DNA of 64,000 nt, from positions 124,001 to 188,000 of the forward strand of contig JBEKIL010000003.1 of NCBI GenBank assembly GCA_050011775.1. The letters run 5' to 3'. Under the pieces are notes generated by a model. It ran no database searches, was not told where the DNA came from, and saw only the letters and a list, made by a program, of their open reading frames with translations. Positions 9,644-17,426 of this stretch are shown here, one piece after another; the stretch's first letter is position 1; every line of letters begins with the position of its first letter. The stretch is from CAVZMI01 sp050011775 (lineage in GTDB: Bacteria; Bacteroidota; Ignavibacteria; UBA10030; CAVZMI01). Made by a program: the position numbers and the translations under genes.

Positions 9644-9659
9644 TGATACGACGGAAATC

Positions 9660-10586
9660 ATGCAATATTTTCGTGCTCGTAAATATAAGTGGATTCTCTG
9701 CTTCTCTTTATTTTGTGCCGTCATGGTATTTTCTACCATGCGGGCCCAGCGATCCTTTGAGGCGGCGGAAGTAATCCATTCTTACGGTTCATTCGCGGAC
9801 GCACGCGCAATGTCGCTCACACTCGATGGAATAATAGTAATCGTTGATGCGGGGAATGAGGCTGTTATTGAAATGGCTGCATCGGGAGAGATACTCCGTA
9901 TGCTGAGCGGCAGGGGATGGGGAAATCTCGAATTTGATCAACCTGCAGATGTTGATGCGGTACAACCGTTAAGAATTTTTATTGCAGATTATGGAAATAA
10001 CCGGATTCAAATATTTGATAAAAATCTTAACTATGTTTCGACCATTACAGGTACATATCCCGATCCGGCAAGTCCGATTTTTCGTTATCCTCGCAGTCTC
10101 GCAGTATCACGTCATAATGACATTTTTATTCTTGATGGTGATAATGCGCGTATTATCAAAATGAATGCAACAGGAGCACTCACAGCGACATTCGGAGGCT
10201 TTGACGCGGGGATGGGCCGGCTTTTGCATCCAATACGCGTCCGTGCAAGTCTTACAGATGTCCTTGCGGTAGTCGATGGAAACGACCTGATATTCTTCGA
10301 CCTCTATGGAAATTTTCTTAGTAGATATCATAATACGGAAAAAATTTCGAGCTGCTCGTTTGATGTTTCGACCTCTCAATGGATTTGCGCTTCCGATAGT
10401 TCCGTAACTATTCTTCGGTTAGACGGAACGGAATGGCATGAACAACAGACTATAGTTTTACCAGTACCGGAATATAATCAACAGCATGATCATGTCATTA
10501 TAGATTGTGTGTATCGAAACAATCGGATATACATTCTCACAGCACATCAAGTGATAATATTTGATCTTCATCCCCCTAAAGAGTGA
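9660..10586 (+). CDS. NHL/6-bladed beta-propeller repeat protein, exported
   Basis: Protein of about 308 residues. An earlier in-frame ATG at 9606 lies at the terminator of the previous operon, so the start is taken as ATG 9660; the Shine-Dalgarno there is weak. A hydrophobic segment (WILCFSLFCAVMVFSTMRAQ) looks like a signal peptide. NHL-type blades follow, for example QPADVDAVQPLRIFIADYGN, NRIQIFDKNLNYVSTITG, and RYPRSLAVSRHNDIFILDGD with NARIIKMNATGALTATFGG. NHL propellers are usually binding scaffolds at or outside the cell surface; no catalytic residues were recognised. It has no close operon partner: ssb lies 94 nt downstream with its own promoter. Confidence 0.7.
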   Translation: MQYFRARKYKWILCFSLFCAVMVFSTMRAQRSFEAAEVIHSYGSFADARAMSLTLDGIIVIVDAGNEAVIEMAASGEILRMLSGRGWGNLEFDQPADVDAVQPLRIFIADYGNNRIQIFDKNLNYVSTITGTYPDPASPIFRYPRSLAVSRHNDIFILDGDNARIIKMNATGALTATFGGFDAGMGRLLHPIRVRASLTDVLAVVDGNDLIFFDLYGNFLSRYHNTEKISSCSFDVSTSQWICASDSSVTILRLDGTEWHEQQTIVLPVPEYNQQHDHVIIDCVYRNNRIYILTAHQVIIFDLHPPKE

Positions 10587-10593
10587 AAAGAGC

Positions 10594-10622
10594 TTGCTTT
10601 AATCGTATTTTTCTTCTATACT
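10594..10622 (+). promoter_or_regulatory. Sigma70-type promoter of ssb
   Basis: TTGCTT (10594-10599), 17 nt, TATACT (10617-10622). Start of transcription expected near 10629, giving a leader of about 50 nt before ssb. Confidence 0.6.
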
Positions 10623-10680
10623 TTTCGTTGTAAAAATATTTGAACAATACACATAAGAAAATAATTAGAGGATTTTTCCG

Positions 10681-11148
10681 ATGGCTAAAAGTCTGAATAA
10701 AGTCATGTTAATCGGGAATTTGGGGAGGGATCCTGAACTTCGCTATACCACAAGCGGCGTTGCCGTGACGACGTTCACCATTGCAACGAACGAGAGCTGG
10801 AAAGATCAGGATGGAAATCTGCAGGAACGCACCGAGTGGCACAATATTGTCGCATGGAGAAAACTTGCAGAAATTTGCGGTGAGTGGCTGAAGAAGGGGA
10901 AAAAAGTTTATATTGAAGGTAGACTTCAAACACGAACCTACGACGATAAAAACGGTGTAAAGAAATATGTAACCGAAATTGTCGCCGATGATATGATCAT
11001 GCTCGATGGAGCAGGAGGGGTGGGCTCGCCTCGCGGCGAAGCGGGCAGACCCGGATCAACAGGCGGAGCGCCCGGTACCGAAGGTTCGGTGACTCCGGGG
11101 ACGGACATCGGAGGAGGATCTCAAAAAGACGACGATCTGCCATTCTAG
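10681..11148 (+). CDS. ssb: Single-stranded DNA-binding protein
   Basis: A 155-residue SSB that coats single-stranded DNA in replication, repair and recombination. The OB fold starts with KSLNKVMLIGNLGRDPELRY and holds TTFTIATNESW and ERTEWHNIVAWRKLAEI. A Gly/Pro/Thr-rich linker follows from about residue 112, and the protein ends in the acidic tip DDDLPF that recruits partner proteins. GAGG precedes the ATG by about 8 nt. It has its own promoter and a hairpin terminator (11187-11249), so it is probably a single-gene transcript. Confidence 0.96.
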   Translation: MAKSLNKVMLIGNLGRDPELRYTTSGVAVTTFTIATNESWKDQDGNLQERTEWHNIVAWRKLAEICGEWLKKGKKVYIEGRLQTRTYDDKNGVKKYVTEIVADDMIMLDGAGGVGSPRGEAGRPGSTGGAPGTEGSVTPGTDIGGGSQKDDDLPF

Positions 11149-11186
11149 GATTTTATCTTACGCCTCTACGAGTCGTAGACACTCGG

Positions 11187-11249
11187 TTGCTCGATGAATG
11201 AAATTGCTCTGGGCTTTCCCGAATTCTGATTCGTCGAGCAATATTTTTT
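11187..11249 (+). terminator. Probable terminator after ssb
   Basis: TTGCTCGATGAAT (11187-11199) pairs with ATTCGTCGAGCAA (11229-11241), 13 bp with one G-U pair. An inner GGG/CCC stem is also possible, and a run TATTTTTT follows directly. Confidence 0.7.
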
Positions 11250-11268
11250 CATTTTGTGTAAAAAGTTC

Positions 11269-11297
11269 TTGACATCCGTACTTCGATTCTGTATATT
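11269..11297 (+). promoter_or_regulatory. Sigma70-type promoter of the riboswitch-btuB transcript
   Basis: TTGACA (11269-11274), 17-nt spacer, TATATT (11292-11297). Transcription should start near 11304, about 35 nt before the cobalamin riboswitch. Confidence 0.75.
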
Positions 11298-11336
11298 GCA
11301 CAACATTTTTTTAGAATGCTCTTTTTCATAATGAGT

Positions 11337-11592
11337 GAAGGTGCATCGTCTCGATGAAATCGAGACTGTGTGAAAAGGGAACTCCGTGACCAGCATCCCG
11401 TATCGATGCGAAACGATAGATACAGGATGCAGGAATTCGGAGGCTGCCCCGCAACTGTGATCCCGGCCCTCTATAATCCATAGGGGGTACAACTCTGATT
11501 CAATGACGTCACTGCCCAGAATCCGCTGAAAACGGAAGTGGACGGGAAGACAAATCAGAATTCGGGAAAGCCAGGAGACCTGCCTGCACTCC
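11337..11592 (+). ncRNA. Cobalamin (AdoCbl-type) riboswitch
   Basis: The conserved blocks occur in family order: AAGGTGCATC at the 5' side of P1, AAAAGGGAACTCCGTGA in the P3 region, GGCTGCCCCGCAACTGTGA (about 11442-11460), GACGTCACTGCCC (about 11507), GACGGGAAGAC (about 11541), and the B12 box AGCCAGGAGACCTGCC (11569-11584), with TGCAC closing P1. The gene behind it is a BtuB-like receptor, the classical target. When cobalamin is abundant the RNA should shut off receptor synthesis through the hairpin at 11635-11676. One of the firmest calls in the window. Confidence 0.95.
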
Positions 11593-11623
11593 ATCGAAAC
11601 ATACCTTCGCGGGAAGGGGATGG

Positions 11624-11686
11624 ATGGTGATTATAACCCCAATCTCCGGTTTCCGCCGAAGAAAGGGGTTTTTTTTATGTGTATGA
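11624..11686 (+). CDS. Possible 20-aa leader peptide between riboswitch and btuB-like gene
   Basis: ATG 11624 lies 4 nt after AAGGGG (11614-11619) and opens a 20-codon frame (MVIITPISGFRRRKG, then FFLCV). Its TGA stop overlaps the ATG at 11683 of the receptor as ATGA. The frame runs through the terminator hairpin, so a translating ribosome would melt it. It may couple leader translation to receptor translation or be chance; no homology is known to me. Confidence 0.35.
   Translation: MVIITPISGFRRRKGFFLCV
11635..11676 (+). terminator. Riboswitch expression platform: terminator that also covers the RBS
   Basis: AACCCC (11635-11640) pairs with GGGGTT (11665-11670), with a CGG/CCG inner stem, followed by eight T (11669-11676). 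The 3' arm contains AAAGGGG, the only Shine-Dalgarno for the receptor ATG at 11677, so the same hairpin could stop transcription and hide the ribosome site. GGGG at 11616-11619 can pair with CCCC at 11637-11640 instead, which would be an antiterminator. Confidence 0.7.
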
Positions 11687-13695
11687 GAAGAATATTATTC
11701 GGAGTTCTCCTTTCAGGGACATTACTGCATGTCGACGCGGCAGATTCCGGTTCATCTACCGGTACACCCAGCGATTCAACACTCTACCGTCTTGACGAGG
11801 TTATCGTCAGCGCGTCAAGAACCGAAATGCTCCGGAACGAATCGCCGGTAGCGGCCGAAGTCATCTCAGGTGCAAGTCTTCTGGAGCGAAATGCCTATCG
11901 GCTTTCCGACGCACTGAACGGGTCAACAGCCCTATTTATCAAGGACTATGGAGGGAATAACATAAAAACAGTCTCTCTCCGCGGAATGAGTGCCGAGCAT
12001 ACAGTTTTCATGGTAAACGGCGTACGGTTATCAAATATGCAGAACGGTGTTGTTGATTGTGGAGAAATTCCCGTTGAAATGATCGAACGTATCGAAGTGA
12101 TCCGGAGCGGGAATTCAGCCATCGTTGGGGCCGATGCGGTGGCAGGATCTGTGAATATTGTATTTCCACAGGGCGAAGAGAAGCCTTCCATTTCACTCCA
12201 TAGTGCCATCGGCTCTTTCGGGACGAGTAAAGCCGGCTTGAGCATTCGACAGACGGTGGGACCGGTCTCGATCACGGGCGGAGCATTCATGGAACGGAGT
12301 ACCGGAAATTTTCCTTATACACTCTCCCAACAAACGGAACAGATTTCACGGCACCGGGATAACAACGACTATAATCGGAAAAATCTTCTTTTTTCTCTCT
12401 CAACAAAACTCGGCACTTCCTCATCCATACGGGCACTCCTGTGGTACGGTGGGAGTGTTCGCGGCATTCCGGGACAAATCCTCTCTCAGTCGGCTCCCGA
12501 TGGAGTTGCCCGTCAGCAGGATCGTACTCTCCGCCTTCTTCTCTCTTCGGGATTCCCGATCGCTGGTACAATACAGTGCCGTATAACAGCAGATGTTCAG
12601 CAACTCTATCAACGGTATGAGGATCCGCTCTATCCGTACGGGAACGGACCTCTCGACACATATTCATTGAATACGATGCATGGTGGTACGGCCGAATTCG
12701 ACGTCCCTGTCTCGGGAAAAAGCATGTTAGTCTTCGGTACGGAGATACGCAGGTACTCGTTAGAGGGGAATGAATTAACAACAACGCCACAGCGGACTCA
12801 ACAGAGCCTCTATTCTACCTATGATCTCCGCTGGCAGAGACTTGGGGATGTCGTTGAATCTGTCTATATACTTCCGGCAATACGGTATGATCGCTTCTCG
12901 GAAATCGGCTCGAAAATAAGTCCTAAACTTGCCGTGTCGCTTCGGTCGGTTCCAATCATGGGATGGGGACTGAGGAACGCAACGGTAACGCTTCGCGGAA
13001 GTGTTGGTACGAATTACCGTGTCCCGACATTCAACGAGCTATATTACCCGTGGAGCGGTAATCCGGAATTGAAACCGGAGAATTCGACGAGCTGTGAAGC
13101 CGGAATACTTTTTGTCAATGATTTCTCCCTGTCTCACACAGTTGAAATTACATGGTTTAATATCCGGACGATCAACAGGATCCTTTGGGCTCCTGGCGAG
13201 GGGGGGCTCTGGTTTCCTCAAAATATTGGAAAGTCGCTCTCAACAGGATTCGAGTTCTCATTTACTTTTAGAACACCGGATGAAAAATTCTCGTTGAATG
13301 GAAATTATACAGCATTAAAGACAACGAAGGAGAACAGCGATGGAGAAAACGACCAGACATATAAGAAACAACTCCCTTTCATACCCCGCGAGATTGGAAA
13401 AGTAGCTGTTCAATGGAATCCGCCCATACCGATTTCATGGCTGCCGAAGGCATGGTTAGGTCTCGAGTGGCACTATACTGGACTTCGATATACAACGGCC
13501 GAGAACGATCCCGATCTAGTTCTTCCGTCGTATGCTACAACAGGATTGAACTGTGGTGCAGATGTTCTCGTCGGTTTTTTCTCGTCTAAAGTCATGATTT
13601 CGATTCAAAATGTGTTTAATAAATGCTATGAAGTAATGTCCGGTTACCCGATGCCGCGGAGAAGTTATACTGTATCGTTTACAGTACAACTGTGA
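11677..13695 (+). CDS. btuB: TonB-dependent cobalamin receptor, BtuB-like
   Basis: Outer-membrane receptor of about 672 residues. ATG 11677 is 8 nt after AAAGGGG; ATG 11683 is the alternative and overlaps the leader-peptide stop. The frame extends to 11620, but those codons encode the riboswitch platform. Signal peptide MRRILFGVLLSGTLLHVDA; TonB-box-like DEVIVSASRTE; plug with TVSLRGMSAEHTVFMVNGVR and GSVNIVFPQG; 22-strand-type barrel ending SYTVSFTVQL. It lacks the carboxypeptidase-like N-domain of the 2396 receptor. The cobalamin riboswitch in front identifies the likely substrate as cobalamin or corrinoids. The next gene codes for a B12-dependent enzyme. The substrate is inferred from the riboswitch, not from the protein. 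Confidence 0.85.
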   Translation: MCMRRILFGVLLSGTLLHVDAADSGSSTGTPSDSTLYRLDEVIVSASRTEMLRNESPVAAEVISGASLLERNAYRLSDALNGSTALFIKDYGGNNIKTVSLRGMSAEHTVFMVNGVRLSNMQNGVVDCGEIPVEMIERIEVIRSGNSAIVGADAVAGSVNIVFPQGEEKPSISLHSAIGSFGTSKAGLSIRQTVGPVSITGGAFMERSTGNFPYTLSQQTEQISRHRDNNDYNRKNLLFSLSTKLGTSSSIRALLWYGGSVRGIPGQILSQSAPDGVARQQDRTLRLLLSSGFPIAGTIQCRITADVQQLYQRYEDPLYPYGNGPLDTYSLNTMHGGTAEFDVPVSGKSMLVFGTEIRRYSLEGNELTTTPQRTQQSLYSTYDLRWQRLGDVVESVYILPAIRYDRFSEIGSKISPKLAVSLRSVPIMGWGLRNATVTLRGSVGTNYRVPTFNELYYPWSGNPELKPENSTSCEAGILFVNDFSLSHTVEITWFNIRTINRILWAPGEGGLWFPQNIGKSLSTGFEFSFTFRTPDEKFSLNGNYTALKTTKENSDGENDQTYKKQLPFIPREIGKVAVQWNPPIPISWLPKAWLGLEWHYTGLRYTTAENDPDLVLPSYATTGLNCGADVLVGFFSSKVMISIQNVFNKCYEVMSGYPMPRRSYTVSFTVQL

Positions 13696-13842
13696 AGAAC
13701 CTAAATATCAATATATAGAAAGTTTTTGTAACCGTTATTGAGAGTATAACTGAAGATCATTCAGTCGAAGTACTGTAAATATGAGAATTAGAATTACGTG
13801 CCAGAAAATTGTTCTTGAAATGAATTTTTCTTCATTTTTTAC

Positions 13843-13871
13843 TTGACTTCACTTCAGCAAGTGATTATATT
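13843..13871 (+). promoter_or_regulatory. Sigma70-type promoter of the ribonucleotide reductase gene
   Basis: TTGACT (13843-13848), 17 nt, TATATT (13866-13871), about 120 nt before the start codon. The 303-bp gap 13696-13998 holds no second cobalamin riboswitch and no clear terminator, so the reductase seems to be expressed independently of the B12 switch. Confidence 0.65.
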
Positions 13872-13998
13872 CACAGGAGTTACTTTTCGATTATGTCTCG
13901 CCTTGGCTAACTATATTATTGATGTGTGCCCTATCTTCGACCAAGAATAAAATCATAAAGAGATTTTTACGTTAGTAATAGACGCAAGGAGATTTGAC

Positions 13999-16779
13999 AT
14001 GGTATTGAAGGAACCTTCTGCCGTTGAGACGGAGCCGTCGGTGTACACGCAATCTGATGCTGCCGTTAATGAACCGGGTACTAAAGGACTCACGCTCAGA
14101 CGGTATTTCACAAAAGCCGGAGTTCATCCATTCGAAGATATACAATGGGAGCTCCGCACTGCAGTCATTATCAGCGAGCAGGGAGAAAAAATATTCGAGC
14201 AGGGTGATGTTGAGATTCCCGCAACATGGTCAATGACGGCGACGAACGTTGTTGTCTCAAAATATTTTCATGGAAAAACCAACACACCCGAACGTGAACG
14301 AAGCGTGAAACAGCTCGTCGAACGCGTCGCCAAGACCATTACTGGGTGGGGAGTGAATGGCGGATATTTTGCAACGCATAAGGATGCAGAAATTTTTTAT
14401 TACGAGCTTACATATCTTCTCGTCAATCAGTATATGGCGTTCAACAGTCCGGTTTGGTTTAATGTCGGCATCGAAGAACATCCGCAGTGTTCAGCTTGTT
14501 TCATTAATTCGGTGAAGGACACGATGGAATCGATCCTGGATCTGGTGAAAACAGAAGGTCGCCTTTTTAAATTCGGATCGGGGACAGGATCAAATCTCTC
14601 GACGCTCCGATCATCGCGTGAAAGTCTTTCGGGCGGCGGCACGGCTTCGGGTCCTGTATCTTTTATGCGCGGGTACGACGCATTTGCCGGAGTGATCAAG
14701 TCCGGTGGAAAGACACGCCGTGCAGCGAAGATGGTAATCCTGAATATCGATCATCCCGATATTATCGACTTCATCAAATGTAAAGCTGATGAAGAAAAAA
14801 AAGCATGGGTTCTCATCGATCATGGATATGACGGTGGATTCAATGTCCCCGGCGGCGCATACGATTCGATAGGATATCAAAATGCAAATCATTCGGTTCG
14901 CGTTACCGATGAGTTTATGAAAGCTGCTCTTGAAGACAAACCGTGGTCGACCAAAGCGATTCTCGATGGCCGAATAATGGACACATACCGTGCGCGCGAT
15001 ATCATGAAACAGATTGCAGAAGCAGCCTGGGTATGCGGAGATCCCGGAATACAATTCCATACTACAATCAATAACTGGCATACATCGTCGGCGACTGCTC
15101 CCATCAATGCGTCGAACCCTTGCAGCGAATATATGTTTCTCGATGATTCTGCGTGCAATCTTGCTTCATTGAATTTAATGAAATTCCAGAAAGCTGATGG
15201 CGAGTACGATATCGAAGCGTTCCGCCATGCGGTAGATATTACTGTCACAGCACAGGAAATTCTAGTCGATAATGCCAGCTATCCGACTCCCGCAATTTCA
15301 AAAAACAGCCACGAGTTCAGACCACTCGGCCTTGGCTATGCAAACCTTGGAGCATTGCTGATGTCGCGTGGACTCCCATACGACAGCGACGAAGGGCGAG
15401 CCTATGCGGCAGCCGTTACGGCTCTCATGTGCGGCGAAGCATATCGCCAATCAGCACTGATTTCCAGGGAGGAAGGTCCGTTCGAAGGGTTTGCAGTTAA
15501 TCGTGAACCGATGCTGAATGTTATAAAAAAACATGGTCTTCATGTCGATATGATTGCAAGTAAAGAGACAGTGCCCGCCGATCTATTAACGGCGGCGCAG
15601 AATGTCTGGAACGAAGCGTATGCCCTGGGAGAGAAATACGGTTTCCGAAACGCTCAGACGACGGTCCTTGCCCCGACAGGCACCATCGGGTTTATGATGG
15701 ATTGTGACACGACCGGCATCGAACCCGATATCGCATTGATAAAATATAAAAAACTCGTCGGCGGCGGATTGATGAAGATCGTCAACAATACGGTACCACG
15801 TGCTTTACGAAGGCTCGGCTACAACGAAGAGCAGATCGAACATATTATCGGCTATATCAACAAGAATGATACGATTGAAGGGGCTCCGTATCTGAGGGAA
15901 GAACATCTTCCCGTGTTCGATTGTGCATTCAGACCGGCAAAGGGAAGCCGAACGATCCACTATATGGGCCACATCAAAATGATGGCGGCGGCGCAGCCGT
16001 ATATTTCGGGAGCGATTTCAAAGACCGTCAATATGCCTAATGATGTCTCGGTCGATGATATAATGCAGGCCTATATCGAGGCATGGAAGCTCGGCTTGAA
16101 AGCGATCGCAGTCTATCGCGACGGCTGCAAGCGGACCCAGCCTTTGAGCACTTCGCATCCGGACGCTAAAAAGGCCGCTCCACCGGCTGAAGTCACGGTA
16201 AAAAAGCCGGCGCGGCGGCGGCTGCCCGATGAACGCGAATCAATCACTCACAAATTCAGTATTGCCGGACACGAAGGATATATCACCGTCGGGCTCTATG
16301 AAGACAGGGTACCAGGCGAGGTCTTCATAACAATGTCCAAAGAAGGCTCGACGATTTCAGGGTTGATGGATGCCCTCGCTACGGCACTCTCACTCTCACT
16401 TCAATACGGGGTCCCTCTGAAAGTGCTGGTCGATAAGTTCAGCCATATGCGGTTTGAACCGTCGGGATTTACCAATAATAAGGAGATCCCGATTGCGAAA
16501 TCTATATGCGACTATATCTTTCGCTGGTTAGGGCGTAAGTTTCTACCGCCGGAAGACCAGCCTCATATCATCGTTCCGGAAACGACGCCGCTCGGCAATG
16601 GAGTGCAGGAAAAACCGCCGTCGATTCTTGACGCTTCGCCGACGATCGAAAAGACCGAGAAGCATATTTTCCAGACGCAGGCAGATGCGCCGCCTTGCCA
16701 TGAATGCGGCAGTATCATGGTACGCAACGGTACATGCTACAAATGCCTCAACTGCGGAGCAACATCAGGGTGTTCGTAA
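13999..16779 (+). CDS. nrdJ: Adenosylcobalamin-dependent ribonucleotide reductase (class II)
   Basis: This 926-residue enzyme reduces ribonucleotides to deoxyribonucleotides using adenosylcobalamin as radical source, with no oxygen need and no beta subunit. Seen: NSPVWFNVG (about 149-157), a Cys pair in QCSACF (C164, C167), the FGSGTGSNLSTLR loop, the catalytic NPCSE (N373, C375, E377) and APTGTIGFMMDCDTTG. A TSCPD-type domain comes next (RRRLPDERESITHKFSIAGH), then a C-terminal Cys-rich tail with two CxxC pairs that can serve as redox shuttle or zinc site. AAGGAG lies 7 nt before ATG 13999. The neighbouring cobalamin receptor with its riboswitch fits the cofactor need. A terminator follows at 16815. 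Confidence 0.95.
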   Translation: MVLKEPSAVETEPSVYTQSDAAVNEPGTKGLTLRRYFTKAGVHPFEDIQWELRTAVIISEQGEKIFEQGDVEIPATWSMTATNVVVSKYFHGKTNTPERERSVKQLVERVAKTITGWGVNGGYFATHKDAEIFYYELTYLLVNQYMAFNSPVWFNVGIEEHPQCSACFINSVKDTMESILDLVKTEGRLFKFGSGTGSNLSTLRSSRESLSGGGTASGPVSFMRGYDAFAGVIKSGGKTRRAAKMVILNIDHPDIIDFIKCKADEEKKAWVLIDHGYDGGFNVPGGAYDSIGYQNANHSVRVTDEFMKAALEDKPWSTKAILDGRIMDTYRARDIMKQIAEAAWVCGDPGIQFHTTINNWHTSSATAPINASNPCSEYMFLDDSACNLASLNLMKFQKADGEYDIEAFRHAVDITVTAQEILVDNASYPTPAISKNSHEFRPLGLGYANLGALLMSRGLPYDSDEGRAYAAAVTALMCGEAYRQSALISREEGPFEGFAVNREPMLNVIKKHGLHVDMIASKETVPADLLTAAQNVWNEAYALGEKYGFRNAQTTVLAPTGTIGFMMDCDTTGIEPDIALIKYKKLVGGGLMKIVNNTVPRALRRLGYNEEQIEHIIGYINKNDTIEGAPYLREEHLPVFDCAFRPAKGSRTIHYMGHIKMMAAAQPYISGAISKTVNMPNDVSVDDIMQAYIEAWKLGLKAIAVYRDGCKRTQPLSTSHPDAKKAAPPAEVTVKKPARRRLPDERESITHKFSIAGHEGYITVGLYEDRVPGEVFITMSKEGSTISGLMDALATALSLSLQYGVPLKVLVDKFSHMRFEPSGFTNNKEIPIAKSICDYIFRWLGRKFLPPEDQPHIIVPETTPLGNGVQEKPPSILDASPTIEKTEKHIFQTQADAPPCHECGSIMVRNGTCYKCLNCGATSGCS

Positions 16780-16814
16780 CGGCTGTCGCTGTTGCGGACT
16801 ATAAGAGGAAGAAT

Positions 16815-16883
16815 AAAGCCGGTACTCTTCTCAGCCAAAGGCCGATGAGCCTTGGGTTCAAAGAGGGGTGCCGGCTTTTTTAT
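16815..16883 (+). terminator. Terminator after nrdJ
   Basis: AAAGCCGG (16816-16823) pairs with CCGGCTTT at 16871-16878, with further pairing of the inner arms, and a TTTTTTATT tract follows. It lies about 35 nt after the nrdJ stop. Confidence 0.8.
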
Positions 16884-17020
16884 TAGAATTTATTGACGCT
16901 GAACTTTAGTGCCCCGCCTGTTGTTTTATAATTCAGTAACGAGTATTGAGAAAGATGAAACCTGTGCGAGGTGTTCATTTTCTATTATTAATTAAGGAAT
17001 CTACAATTCGGGGATAGTCG

Positions 17021-17224
17021 ATGAATTATTTAGAGACGCTCTTCAACATTGAAAACAAGGTGATTGTACTAACCGGTGGGGGCGGAGTTCTTGTCGGCGA
17101 AATGGCCAAAGGTTTTCTACAGGCCGGTGCAAACGTCATTTTACTTGACATCAGGGAGGAAAATCTTACAAAGAAGATTGCGAGTCTCGGCCGGACCGAG
17201 AAAGCACCCGTGAGAATACAATGA
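17021..17224 (+). pseudogene. N-terminal remnant of a short-chain dehydrogenase/reductase
   Basis: Only 67 codons remain. The segment IENKVIVLTGGGGVLVGEMA is the Rossmann beta1-loop-alpha1 of an SDR, in the TGGGG variant seen in mannonate/fructuronate reductase-type SDRs. QAGANVILLDIREENL is beta2 with the Asp that selects NAD. SDRs are normally ~250 residues, so the dimer interface and the catalytic Ser-Tyr-Lys are missing. No continuation appears in the other frames up to 17330. About 60 nt after the stop are inverted repeats like those at 50781, so mobile-element activity may have caused the loss. Expression of a stable product is unlikely. Confidence 0.65.
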
Positions 17225-17282
17225 GCTCACGTAGTATTTTGAAACAGCGATCCTGTGCTAAAAACACAGAGTCGAGAACTTA

Positions 17283-17325
17283 CTAGTGCCCCTATAACTA
17301 ATTAAATATACAAACGAAGGGGCAC
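17283..17325. repeat. Inverted repeat, possible remnant of a MITE-like element
   Basis: GTGCCCCT (17286-17293) and AGGGGCAC (17318-17325) are perfect inverted repeats. The left side CTAGTGCCC-N4-AACTA (17283-17300) matches the left end of the element at 50781-50798 in the same pattern. A similar TTAGTGCCCCG occurs near 16904. The rest of 17225-17426 shows nothing else. Confidence 0.45.
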
Positions 17326-17426
17326 AGTACCATCAAAGCTTATAGAAAATAATTGCTGTAAGGGAAAATAGCCATGGTTGAAGAAATATTGGGCAGACAC
17401 TGTTCAATCATTTAATTGGATGGGTA

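Noticed and set aside
9606..9659. Earlier start of the NHL-repeat gene
   Set aside because: The first 18 codons encode the terminator stem of the previous operon.
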